DNA from: Candidatus Binatia bacterium
Lineage (GTDB): Bacteria > Desulfobacterota > Binatia > Bin18
Direction of reading: 5' to 3'
NCBI GenBank assembly: GCA_022820725.1
Contig: JAJEFA010000011.1
Location: forward strand, 62,001 to 126,000
DNA length: 64,000 nucleotides
Made by a program: the position numbers and the translations under genes. A model generated the notes under the pieces. It saw nothing but the letters and a program-made list of their open reading frames with translations, had not been told where the DNA came from and ran no database searches. Shown here piece after piece: positions 27,000 to 34,543 of this stretch (its first letter is position 1; the number at the start of each line of letters is the position of its first letter).

Positions 27000-28926
27000 T
27001 CTCCCGTCCCTTTTCCGAGAGCGTCAGCGCCCGCTCCCACACGCCCCGCCCGCGAATATAGCCGAGTTGATCGAGGCGATTGACGATGACGCTCAGCGGC
27101 GAGGCGGCTATTCCGGTGACCGTACTGAGTGCGCGCAGGCTTTTATCTCCTCCCGCAAGCTGCTCCAGAATCGAGCGGCTGTCCGCGTCCAGCCCGGCAA
27201 AACCGACAAGGTTCGCAGGCGTATCGGGCAGGTCGGCGAGTGCGCGGTCTCCCTGGGGCGTGAGGCCAAACGTGAAATAATCGAGCCCGCTCCTGCCCCA
27301 GCGCTGGACGAGCCCGGCCCGTTCGAGTTCTTCGATGAGAAGGTGGCATTTGGCAGAATTGAGCATGGTGAAATCGCTCAGCTCAACCATGGTCGTATAG
27401 CCGGTTCGAATCAGGACCAACAGCCGTTCCTGCTCCGGGCTGAGGCGTAGCGTTTGAGCCCGTCCTGAGCCTGGTCGAAGGGGCCGGTCAGCGGCAGCAC
27501 CGTCCGGCTGTGTCAGCAAGGACAGACCCAGCACGGTCGGAAAGGTAATGACGGAGCCAACCACAACCGTATGCATAGCGCCCAGCGGGACACCCGTAAA
27601 CTTCAGGATTTCGTAGACGAGCATGGCGATCGTCCCGATGAGCGTTCCCCAAAATGCCCCCGTAGGAGTAATAAAGGCCCAGCGGTGTCCGAGGAGGAAG
27701 ACACAGGCTGCGGGACCGAGCAGGGCACAGCTCACGGCCAGGAGATAATACGGCCCACCAGGATAAAAACTCAGCAGCCAGATGGCAAAACCGGTCAGCA
27801 GGGTGAGCAGGCGGCTCATCCGCAGGACCGCCTCCGGGGAGGCGTCGGGCCGGATAAAGCGTTGGTAGATGTCGCGGGAAAGCGACGAGGTAATGCCCAT
27901 ATGGGCATTGCTGGTGGTGGAGATGGTGGCGGCCAGGGCCGCCACCAGACCCAATAAGGCCATGACCGCGGGAAAGTCCCGCATGAGCAGGCCGTAGGCG
28001 CCCATGGGGTTGGCCGGATTCACGGGGTCCAGAAAAGCGGCGCTGTGGACACTGCCGGCATACAGGCCGAGCACGCCCATGGAACCGTGGATCACCAGGA
28101 CGAGCAGCCCGCCGATAATGAACTGCCAGCGGGCAATCGGTTCGGTCCGCGCGGCCGCGGCGCGCAGCCAGTAGTAATTGCCGCCCCACTGAATAAAAAA
28201 GCCGACGACGAGCGAGACCGTCAGCACGCTCGGATAGCTCACCTGAAACCACGGAAAAGAGCCGAGCACGCCGGAGGAGAGGGGCGTGGCGGTCACGAAA
28301 CTCGTCTCGATCAGTTCCCAGCCGCCGTAGCTGATCAAACAGTAGACGGCCAAGGCCGGCAGGAAGAGGAAGCCCAGCAGGACCTGTACGACATCGGTCA
28401 GCGTCAGCGCCCACATCCCGCCCAGAAAAATAAACGTCAGGTGTCCGCCCAGGACAATGGTAATCATGAGCCACAACGGCGCGCCCAGAAAACCCTGCAT
28501 GATGAGGGCCATGGCCACCACATTCATGGCCACCACGCCGGTGACACCCAGCAGGGTGGCAATGCTGACTACGATCCGGGTGCGCGTGTCAAAGCGCATC
28601 TCCAGCCACTCGGGAATGGTGTACGCGCCGCAGCGCCGAATATACGGCCCGGCAAAGACGCCGTACGCAATATAGCCGATCACCAGGGGCAGGCTGCCGC
28701 CCAATATCCAGCCGAGAAAGCCGTACTGTATGGTCAGGCCGGGGACGATGCTGGTCATGCTCCCGGCGAACGCAATGCCGCAAATGCTGGCAATCCCCGG
28801 AATAAGACTGACCTGTCGGCCGGCCAGCAAAAAATCGCCGTCGGTGCGCACCCAGCGTTTGGCGTACCAGCCGAGCGCCCAGAGCAGGACAATGAGGGCC
28901 AGAACGGAAGCAATAAAGATCGGCAT
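26950..28926 (-). CDS. Sodium:solute symporter fused to two C-terminal winged-helix-like domains
   Basis: About 658 residues. The N-terminal 500 form a 13-helix SSS-family Na+/solute transporter: DGDFLLAGRQVSLIPGIASI, GIAFAGSMTSIVPG, AYTIPEWLEMRFDTRTR and LAATISTTSNAHMGITSSLSRD (SSS Na2-site region). After a linker holding a GTCCTGAGC-type repeat, residues about 515-580 (LSPEQERLLVLI, TMVELSDFTMLNSAKCHLLI, EELERAGLVQRWG) and about 590-650 (SRSILEQLAGGDKSLRALST, IVNRLDQLGYIRGR) look like two winged helices. The last residues come from repeat copy B. Start MPIFIAS at 28926 avoids overlap with the upstream gene 7 bp away. Substrate unknown. Confidence 0.82.
   Translation of the reverse strand: MPIFIASVLALIVLLWALGWYAKRWVRTDGDFLLAGRQVSLIPGIASICGIAFAGSMTSIVPGLTIQYGFLGWILGGSLPLVIGYIAYGVFAGPYIRRCGAYTIPEWLEMRFDTRTRIVVSIATLLGVTGVVAMNVVAMALIMQGFLGAPLWLMITIVLGGHLTFIFLGGMWALTLTDVVQVLLGFLFLPALAVYCLISYGGWELIETSFVTATPLSSGVLGSFPWFQVSYPSVLTVSLVVGFFIQWGGNYYWLRAAAARTEPIARWQFIIGGLLVLVIHGSMGVLGLYAGSVHSAAFLDPVNPANPMGAYGLLMRDFPAVMALLGLVAALAATISTTSNAHMGITSSLSRDIYQRFIRPDASPEAVLRMSRLLTLLTGFAIWLLSFYPGGPYYLLAVSCALLGPAACVFLLGHRWAFITPTGAFWGTLIGTIAMLVYEILKFTGVPLGAMHTVVVGSVITFPTVLGLSLLTQPDGAAADRPLRPGSGRAQTLRLSPEQERLLVLIRTGYTTMVELSDFTMLNSAKCHLLIEELERAGLVQRWGRSGLDYFTFGLTPQGDRALADLPDTPANLVGFAGLDADSRSILEQLAGGDKSLRALSTVTGIAASPLSVIVNRLDQLGYIRGRGVWERALTLSEKGRERIGSVESVESLRPNGP
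27462..27483. repeat. GTCCTGAGC..GTCGAAGG dispersed repeat inside the symporter linker
   Basis: GTCCTGAGCCTGGTCGAAGG on the + strand; the minus-strand gene reads through it as part of the Arg/Pro/Gly-rich linker RPLRPGSGRAQT. The same element in the same orientation is at 54300-54318 in pdxA. It resembles a palindromic repeat common in many bacterial genomes. Confidence 0.65.
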
Positions 28927-28933
28927 GGCTCGG

Positions 28934-29440
28934 TTATTCCGCAAGACCGGACGGGCGCTCGTAGCGTCCGAACACGAGCAGCCCAAGAATCTGGAGGGCG
29001 TGAATGAGGACCATCAGGCACATGATGAGGACGACGAAATCGGACAGGGTGGCGTAGTGCATATAGAGTTGAGCCTCAAAACCGGCCACACAAACCAGGC
29101 AGAGGGCGGTCGGCAGGTTTTTGGTGCGCCCCAGAAAGAGGCTGAGCCCCAGGAGGATGAGACAATCGAAAAACGGACTGCCGATCCAGAAAAAGGCGGT
29201 AAAATTCTCCGTATGCAGGCGGCCGTCAAGCTCGACAAAACTCGGAATGGCCAAAAAGAACAGGGCAAAGCCCGCCACGATAATATAGGCCGCTATCATC
29301 CGCACCGTCCGCTCTATCATCCGGGCGGCTTTCTCGGGGTCGGTGAGTTCTTCGGCCGATATACCGGCCAGGAGACGCAGGAGTTTCTGCCCGGAAGCGC
29401 TGGCCGCTCGCGCGTCTTTCTGTCGTGGATGCTCCGCCAT
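28934..29440 (-). CDS. Four-helix inner-membrane protein of unknown function
   Basis: 168 residues. A charged N-terminal third (residues 1-45) precedes four hydrophobic segments (IAAYIIVAGFALFFLAIP, FFDCLILLGLSLFLG, ALCLVCVAGFEAQLY, FVVLIMCLMVLIHALQIL). It is directly upstream of, and 7 bp from, the symporter gene, so the two proteins are probably made together and may interact. Family not recognised. Confidence 0.75.
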   Translation of the reverse strand: MAEHPRQKDARAASASGQKLLRLLAGISAEELTDPEKAARMIERTVRMIAAYIIVAGFALFFLAIPSFVELDGRLHTENFTAFFWIGSPFFDCLILLGLSLFLGRTKNLPTALCLVCVAGFEAQLYMHYATLSDFVVLIMCLMVLIHALQILGLLVFGRYERPSGLAE

Positions 29441-29542
29441 GGCAACAGATTACACAAATAATCTGCTGGCAAGCTTACGCGGTGTTGCGACGCAAGGCAA
29501 ATCCGATCCTCCCTTTCATCGTGGTCCGGAACCCATCACAAT

Positions 29543-29597
29543 AATGAGTAAACGTGTCCTCCAACAGACATGAGAATGCTGGGCACGTTTACTCATT
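29543..29597. repeat. Perfect 14-bp inverted repeat (hairpin repeat, copy 2)
   Basis: AATGAGTAAACGTG (29543-29556) and CACGTTTACTCATT (29584-29597) pair perfectly around a 27-base loop. The left arm plus TCCTCCAACAG is identical to copy 1 at 12661. It lies immediately upstream of the ribosome-binding site of the gene at 29618. Confidence 0.75.
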
Positions 29598-29617
29598 CCA
29601 CACAGGAGGTGCATGAC

Positions 29618-30001
29618 ATGACACGACTGAGGCATGAAAAGCATCTGCTCCGGCTTGCTCCCGGCCTTATCATCCTCGGACTGACGTTTGCGCCACCCAC
29701 GAGAGCCCAGGACGGTCCCTCCGCCATTCCGGAAGGAAGCGGCAGCATTATCCAGCCGGTCTCGTGGCAGTTGACCGGCGAGAACGCCACCGACCTGACC
29801 GAGCAGGTCCGCGCGGTCGTTCGACAATTCGAGGGCGCCGTTCTGGTCAAGGATGAGCAAGATATTCTCGTGCTTTCTCTGCCCTCGGCAAAACTCACCG
29901 ACCTGCATCAAAAGCTGTCCGTTCTCGGAACGCTGACGAGTCCGGAAGCCACCGATGAACACCAGGCCCCAACCACCTTGCTTCGACTGAGGCTGGAGTA
30001 G
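29618..30001 (+). CDS. Small periplasmic protein, DUF4349/anti-sigma-like fold possible
   Basis: 127 residues with a Sec signal (LLRLAPGLIILGLTFAPPTRAQ, written in part) and AGGAGGT upstream of the chosen ATG, which is better placed than the in-frame ATG at 29570. The mature part has one compact region, VVRQFEGAVLVKDEQDIL, followed by VLSLPSAKLTDLHQKLSVLG, reminiscent of the beta-alpha-beta unit in DUF4349-type or anti-sigma accessory domains. Identification is weak. A repeat follows directly after its stop. Confidence 0.6.
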   Translation: MTRLRHEKHLLRLAPGLIILGLTFAPPTRAQDGPSAIPEGSGSIIQPVSWQLTGENATDLTEQVRAVVRQFEGAVLVKDEQDILVLSLPSAKLTDLHQKLSVLGTLTSPEATDEHQAPTTLLRLRLE

Positions 30002-30060
30002 ATTGGGTCCAGTGGGTCTATAGGATCCTTTGGGTCCGACCCAACAGACTCAACAGACTT
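30002..30060. repeat. 9-bp-period intergenic repeat, copy C
   Basis: Units ATTGGGTCC, AGTGGGTCT, ATAGGATCC and TTTGGGTCC lead into a perfect small palindrome TTGGGTCCGACCCAA, then CAGACTCAA and CAGACT in the opposite sense. It begins at the base after the preceding stop codon. Confidence 0.75.
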
Positions 30061-30138
30061 TCCCCTTGTCAGGGGCGATGGACACGGCCGCATGGTCGTG
30101 GCTATACTCACGGCACTTTTCCGAACGAGGAGTGTACC

Positions 30139-31587
30139 ATGAGTCTGCGCACACCGGAGCAATACAAAGAGAGCCTGAAAGATGGCCGGGAAGTCTATTA
30201 CCGCGGCGAAAAGGTTGACGATGTCACCACCCACCCGGTTATCGGCAAGGCGGTCCAGCACGCCTGCATCGACTACCAGATGGCCGAAGACCCGCGCTAC
30301 CGCGACCTGGCAGTGGTCACCGACCCGCAGACCGGACAGGAGTACTCCCGTTATTATCACCTGCCTCAGAACGCCGAAGACCTGCTCCAGCGCAGCCGTC
30401 TGATTGCCGCCAGTACCCGCGAGGGAGCCACGCTGGTCATTTTGATCAAAGAAATCGGCACGGATGCGCTCCTGGCGCTGCATGTTGTTGCCGAAGAAAT
30501 GGCCAAGCACGGCGCGGGACAATATCGTGAGCGGGTCAAAAAATACTATGAGCTGTGTCGGGATAATGATTACGCGGTGGCCGTGGCCCAGAGCGATGTC
30601 AAAGGGGACCGCAGCATGGGCCCCCAGGGCCAGGACCATCCGGACTATTATGTGCGCATAGTTGACCGGCGCGACGACGGCATCGTGGTCCGCGGAGCCA
30701 AGGTCCACACCTCGGTCTCCACCAATACGGACGAAGTCATTGTCCTGCCGACCAGGGCCATGCGCGAGGGCGATGAGGACTACGCCGTGGCCTTCGCCCT
30801 GCCGGTGGCCACCAAAGGGCTGAAACTCCTGGCCAGTTCCTATGGCGGGTTTCAGAGAAACGACTTCGAGTATCCCATCAGTGCCAAACACAAAATGATG
30901 GAGACGCTGACCGTCTTCGAAGATGTCTTTGTCCCCTGGGAGCGAGTGTTTCTGGCCGGCGAGGTCGCCGCAGCCGGTTTGATGGCTCTGACTTTTGTGA
31001 AATTCCACCGCTTCACCGCGGTGTCGTATAAACTGCCGCTCCTGGAACTCATGGCCGGCGCCTCCCAGGCCATTGCGGAATACAACGGCATTGAGCGGGC
31101 CGGCCATATTCGCGAGAAGCTGACCAAGCTGGCCAGCTATCATGCCACCGTCCAGGGGCTGATTCTGGCCGCGGCCCAGCAGCACACGGTTGCCCCGCCG
31201 GGCATCGCCGTTCCCAACACGCTGATGACCAATGTGGCCAAATATCAGTTTGCCTCCAATTACCATCAGGCCGTCCAGATGGTGCAGGATGTGAGCGGCG
31301 GCCTGCTGGTGACCGGGCCGAGCCTGGAGGACTGGCGTAGCGAGGCAACCGGCCCCTACGTCCAGAAATATCTGGGCGGCAAGAAAGGCACCTCGACCGA
31401 GCACCGACTGCGGCTGATGAACCTGATTTCAGACCTGACCGCGGGGGACTTCGGCGGCTATCAGGAAGTGCTGGCCGTGCACGCCGAGGGCTCCCTCGAA
31501 GCCGAAAAGCTCCAGACCTATCGCGAGTATGATTTTGGGGCCGCGGCGGAATATGCCCGCGAATTGGCGGGAATCAAAGAAGGATAG
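30139..31587 (+). CDS. 4-hydroxyphenylacetate 3-hydroxylase family (HpaB/AbfD superfamily) flavoprotein
   Basis: 482 residues. N-terminal SLRTPEQYKESLKDGREVYY and HPVIGKAVQHACIDYQMAED are typical, as are VRGAKVHTSVSTNTDEVIVLP in the flavin domain and ERVFLAGEV. The family contains FADH2-using aromatic hydroxylases and the radical 4-hydroxybutyryl-CoA dehydratases; the Cys ligands of the dehydratase iron-sulfur cluster are not seen, so a monooxygenase is more likely. It would need a separate flavin reductase, not found nearby. GAGGAG is 6 bases upstream of the ATG. It fits the degradative flavour of the window. Confidence 0.88.
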   Translation: MSLRTPEQYKESLKDGREVYYRGEKVDDVTTHPVIGKAVQHACIDYQMAEDPRYRDLAVVTDPQTGQEYSRYYHLPQNAEDLLQRSRLIAASTREGATLVILIKEIGTDALLALHVVAEEMAKHGAGQYRERVKKYYELCRDNDYAVAVAQSDVKGDRSMGPQGQDHPDYYVRIVDRRDDGIVVRGAKVHTSVSTNTDEVIVLPTRAMREGDEDYAVAFALPVATKGLKLLASSYGGFQRNDFEYPISAKHKMMETLTVFEDVFVPWERVFLAGEVAAAGLMALTFVKFHRFTAVSYKLPLLELMAGASQAIAEYNGIERAGHIREKLTKLASYHATVQGLILAAAQQHTVAPPGIAVPNTLMTNVAKYQFASNYHQAVQMVQDVSGGLLVTGPSLEDWRSEATGPYVQKYLGGKKGTSTEHRLRLMNLISDLTAGDFGGYQEVLAVHAEGSLEAEKLQTYREYDFGAAAEYARELAGIKEG

Positions 31588-31642
31588 GGGATGAAGGATA
31601 GGGGATTAGGGGTTGGGGATAGGGGATAGGGGGTTGGGGGTT
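31587..31642. repeat. G-rich low-complexity repeat
   Basis: Short imperfect repeats of GGGGAT and GGGGTT units run from the stop of the HpaB-family gene toward the end of the convergent gene. Many G3-G5 runs on one strand could support G-quadruplex formation. Confidence 0.6.
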
Positions 31643-31654
31643 GGCCCTCCAGGG

Positions 31655-32047
31655 CTAATCTTCCTGTCCGAACGTCTGTTCGTAGCGCGCCTTGAACGTC
31701 TCGAACAGGGTGAGTTCCTGTGCGGTATACGTCCGGTGGGTCTGGCTGGCGTGCGGGAAATAGAAGCGCAAGACGGCACTCCCCTCTGTGTCGTCAAGGC
31801 TGACGAACACGCTGACGGAATCGTCGTGCCCCGGCGCTTCGGCAAAGCGCACCCTGGTAACGGTGTCGAGGTTGGCATGGATATGCCAGCCGCTATACTC
31901 GACCGTGGCCCACGGGGCGGCAAACTCGACCCTCTGGACCTTCTCGTCCAGAAAAAGTTCGCTGACAACCCCGTCACGCCCGACCGTACACACAAGCGTG
32001 GGCGTGCGCGCCAGGTCTTCGAGTAACTGTTTCACGCCGGGGATCAT
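31655..32047 (-). CDS. Possible ChuX/HemS-fold protein, unknown function
   Basis: 130 residues, soluble. VEYSGWHIHANLDTVTRVRF followed by SVFVSLDDTEGSAVLRFYFPH recalls the repeated strand pattern of heme-utilisation ChuX/HemS proteins (W-x-H...VRF...lrFf), but I cannot confirm it. Its ATG overlaps the stop of the upstream PIN remnant (ATGA, 32047-32044), so it is translationally coupled to a decayed toxin-antitoxin unit, an odd arrangement. Confidence 0.6.
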   Translation of the reverse strand: MIPGVKQLLEDLARTPTLVCTVGRDGVVSELFLDEKVQRVEFAAPWATVEYSGWHIHANLDTVTRVRFAEAPGHDDSVSVFVSLDDTEGSAVLRFYFPHASQTHRTYTAQELTLFETFKARYEQTFGQED

Positions 32048-32241
32048 GAATTCTTCTCGATGGCCTTTTCCTCTTTTTCATGACGGTCTAACAGGAGCTT
32101 GAGAAGACGAGGAGAGGCTCGAAAGTTCGTTTTCTGTAGACGCTCAATTGCCGAGGGAGAATTGAGAAGCCCGAGTCTGGCCGCTTCACAGTTAATGAGA
32201 TAGAGATAGCAGATAGGGGACGTATTGGAGATAGTAATCAC
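32044..32241 (-). pseudogene. Internally deleted PIN-domain toxin (DUF3368-like) remnant
   Basis: 65 residues. The first 18 (MITISNTSPICYLYLIN) match the N-terminus of PIN/DUF3368 toxins, including the first catalytic Asp position, here Asn (S-N-T-S-P instead of S-D-T-S-P). The rest (AIERLQKTNFRASPRLLKLL) matches the C-terminal helix region. The central 90 or so residues with the other acidic residues are missing, so it cannot be an active RNase. It overlaps both neighbours by 4 bp. Confidence 0.65.
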
Positions 32242-32504
32242 GGACGAGTGACTGCACGGAGCGCTTCAATATCTCCTGCTAAGTCTTCTTCAGTATAGTC
32301 CAGATAGGCGTGTGTTTGCTTGAGCATCCTGTCGACCTCCCAACGTGAGGGGAGGCCAAGCATTTTTTGCACTTGCGCTTCGGTCAAGACTCCTGCTCGA
32401 TACGCTTCGATTGCGACTGCTTCAAGAGTCCGCCGGGAGAGATTGCCCCAGTTTTGTGCGAGATGGAGGGCGATATCTTCCGGGAGTTCAATGGCAACAT
32501 TCAT
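32238..32504 (-). CDS. UPF0175-family antitoxin-like protein
   Basis: 88 residues: VAIELPEDIALHLAQNWGNL, SRRTLEAVAIEAYRAGVLTE and AQVQKMLGLPSRWEVDRML form the UPF0175 pattern, a small DNA-binding protein usually paired with a DUF3368 PIN toxin. Its partner directly downstream (4-bp overlap) is deleted internally. AAAGGAA precedes the ATG. Probably still able to bind its operator, but without an active toxin. Confidence 0.85.
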   Translation of the reverse strand: MNVAIELPEDIALHLAQNWGNLSRRTLEAVAIEAYRAGVLTEAQVQKMLGLPSRWEVDRMLKQTHAYLDYTEEDLAGDIEALRAVTRP

Positions 32505-32563
32505 TTCCTTTACCCTACTTGAATATATGCCCTCCTGTCCAGGCCGAATTACTGGAATGGGTC

Positions 32564-34393
32564 CTACTCCACCGTCACGCTCTTGGCCAGGTTGCGCGGC
32601 TGGTCCACGTCGGTCCCGCGATATACGGCCACATGATAGGCCAGGAGCTGGAGCGGAATGCTGAGCAGAATCGGCATGACCAGGTGGTTGGTGGTCGGAA
32701 CCTGGATAATCTCCCAGGCGATTTCTTCGAGCTCGGGCGAGGGGGCGTCGGTCAGGGCGATAATGCGGCCGCCGCGCGCCTCGACCTCTTTCATATTGCT
32801 GAGCGTTTTCTCGTACACCGGGTCTTTGGGGAGGAGGACGACAACGGGCATCTGCTCGTCGATCAGGGCAATCGGGCCGTGCTTCATCTCCCCGGCCGGA
32901 TAGCCCTCGGCATGAATATAGGACAATTCCTTGAGCTTGAGCGCGCCCTCAAGCGCAATCGGATAGTTGATGCCCCGTCCGAGATACAAGAAGTCGCTGG
33001 CATGACCGTATTTCTTGGCGATCTTTTCAATCGCCTTGGTCTTCTCCAACGTCGCCTTCACTAAGGCGGGCAGGGTGACGATGTCTTCGATGAGTTTCCG
33101 GCCGTGATCCCGGTCGAGGACGCCGCGGCGTTGTCCGAGGTGCAGGGCCAGCAGATAGAGGGCGGTCAACTGCGTCGTAAACGCCTTGGTTGACGCCACG
33201 CTGATCTCGGGGCCGGCATGGGTATAGACCACCATGTCGGCTTTGCGCGCAATGGACGAATCGACCACATTGCAGACGGCCAGCGTACCGGCACCCTTGT
33301 TTTTACCCCCTTCGAGCGCGGCCAGCGTATCCGCGGTCTCGCCCGACTGAGAAACCGCCAGGACCAGGCTGTCAGCATCGAGCGGCGTGGGGCGATAGCG
33401 GAATTCACTGCCGTAATCGACCTCGGTCGGCAGTCCGGCCAGTTCCTCCAAAAGGAATTTCCCAACCAGACCGGCGTGCCAGGCCGTGCCGCACGCAACC
33501 AGGGTCACGCGCTTGACCGCATCGAGCGTGGGCAGCCGGTCCGTGAGTTCGCCCAGCGCGACCTCGCCGGATTCCTCAAGGATACGGCTGCGCATGGTAT
33601 CGATAATGGCCTGGGGCTGTTCATGGATTTCCTTCAGCAGGAAATGCTTATAGCCGCTCTTCTGGGCCGTAATCGGGTCCCAGGTAATATGACGCGGCTC
33701 GCGCTCAATCGGCCGGCCGGAGAAATCCGAGATCGCGACGCCCCGCCGACCCACCTCGGCCATCTCGCCGTCATCCAGGAACAGCACCCGGCGGGTATAA
33801 TCGAGCAGAGCGGGAATATCGGAGGCCACAAAGCTCTCCTCCTGCCCGAGTCCGATCACAATGGGCGTGGCGTTTTTGGCAGTCAGAAGCGTTCCTGGGT
33901 CTCGCTCGCTCAGGGCAACCAGGGCGAACGAACCGGAAAGATGCCGCAGGGCAGCCCGGGTGGCTTCACGGAACGAGTGTCCCTCTTGCAGATATTGGTC
34001 GATCAGGTGGGCAATGACCTCGGTATCCGTCTCGGAGCTGAACGTCCGCCCTTTGTCCATGAGCTCATGGCGCAACTCAAGATAGTTCTCGATAATGCCG
34101 TTGTGGATAACCACCACGTCGCCGGCGCGGTGCGGATGGGCGTTCTCCTCGGACGGCGGCCCATGGGTCGCCCAGCGGGTATGACCGATACCGACCGAGC
34201 CGGGCAGGGGTTCGGCCTGTAAGAGCTGGTCAAGCTGGGCGAGCTTGCCGACCGCCCGCCGGATGGCAATATGGCCGTTTGTGAATGCGGCGATCCCCGC
34301 GGAGTCGTAGCCGCGATACTCAAGCCGCTTGAGTCCCTGGAATAGGAGCGGGGCCGCCTCGCGGTGCCCAACATATCCCATAATGCCGCACAT
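32564..34393 (-). CDS. glmS: Glutamine--fructose-6-phosphate aminotransferase (isomerizing)
   Basis: 609 residues, exactly the usual length, starting MCGIMGYVGHREA with the catalytic Cys2 nucleophile of the glutaminase domain. GHTRWATHGPPSEENAHPH and HNGIIENYLELR follow; two SIS domains (ACGTAWHAG, VSQSGETADTL, VASTKAFTTQL) and the C-terminal DQPRNLAKSVTVE complete the enzyme. It makes glucosamine-6-phosphate for peptidoglycan and LPS. A longer in-frame start exists at 34510 but that extension is only translated repeat D. Downstream of glmU on the same strand. Confidence 0.97.
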   Translation of the reverse strand: MCGIMGYVGHREAAPLLFQGLKRLEYRGYDSAGIAAFTNGHIAIRRAVGKLAQLDQLLQAEPLPGSVGIGHTRWATHGPPSEENAHPHRAGDVVVIHNGIIENYLELRHELMDKGRTFSSETDTEVIAHLIDQYLQEGHSFREATRAALRHLSGSFALVALSERDPGTLLTAKNATPIVIGLGQEESFVASDIPALLDYTRRVLFLDDGEMAEVGRRGVAISDFSGRPIEREPRHITWDPITAQKSGYKHFLLKEIHEQPQAIIDTMRSRILEESGEVALGELTDRLPTLDAVKRVTLVACGTAWHAGLVGKFLLEELAGLPTEVDYGSEFRYRPTPLDADSLVLAVSQSGETADTLAALEGGKNKGAGTLAVCNVVDSSIARKADMVVYTHAGPEISVASTKAFTTQLTALYLLALHLGQRRGVLDRDHGRKLIEDIVTLPALVKATLEKTKAIEKIAKKYGHASDFLYLGRGINYPIALEGALKLKELSYIHAEGYPAGEMKHGPIALIDEQMPVVVLLPKDPVYEKTLSNMKEVEARGGRIIALTDAPSPELEEIAWEIIQVPTTNHLVMPILLSIPLQLLAYHVAVYRGTDVDQPRNLAKSVTVE

Positions 34394-34402
34394 GGGGAAT
34401 CC

Positions 34403-34488
34403 TTGGAGTCGGTTGAGTCCTCTGGGTCTATGGAGTCCTTTGGGTCGGTTGAGTCTGTGGGGTCGATTGGGTCTATGGGGTCTGTTGC
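34403..34488. repeat. 9-bp-period intergenic repeat, copy D (ten units)
   Basis: The longest tandem copy: consecutive + strand 9-mers TTGGAGTCG, GTTGAGTCC, TCTGGGTCT, ATGGAGTCC, TTTGGGTCG, GTTGAGTCT, GTGGGGTCG, ATTGGGTCT, ATGGGGTCT, then GTTGCATT. The consensus is NNKGRGTCB. It lies between glmU and glmS. Confidence 0.8.
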
Positions 34489-34495
34489 ATTCTCT

Positions 34496-34523
34496 GTAGG
34501 GGCAATTCATGAATTGCCCCTAC
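34496..34523. repeat. 28-bp perfect palindrome, copy 1
   Basis: GTAGGGGCAATTCA followed directly by its own reverse complement. Same element at 60607-60634 and, with one change, at 61919-61946. Located between repeat D and the end of glmU. Confidence 0.85.
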
Positions 34524-34543
34524 GGGCTTTTATTCACCCCTGT

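Noticed and set aside
28045..29007. 320-codon frame antisense to the symporter
   Set aside because: Extreme His, Gln, Asn, Gly content mirrors codons of hydrophobic helices read backwards.
34394..34510. Extended GlmS N-terminus from 34510
   Set aside because: GlmS must begin with Cys2 after Met; the extension is translated repeat D.
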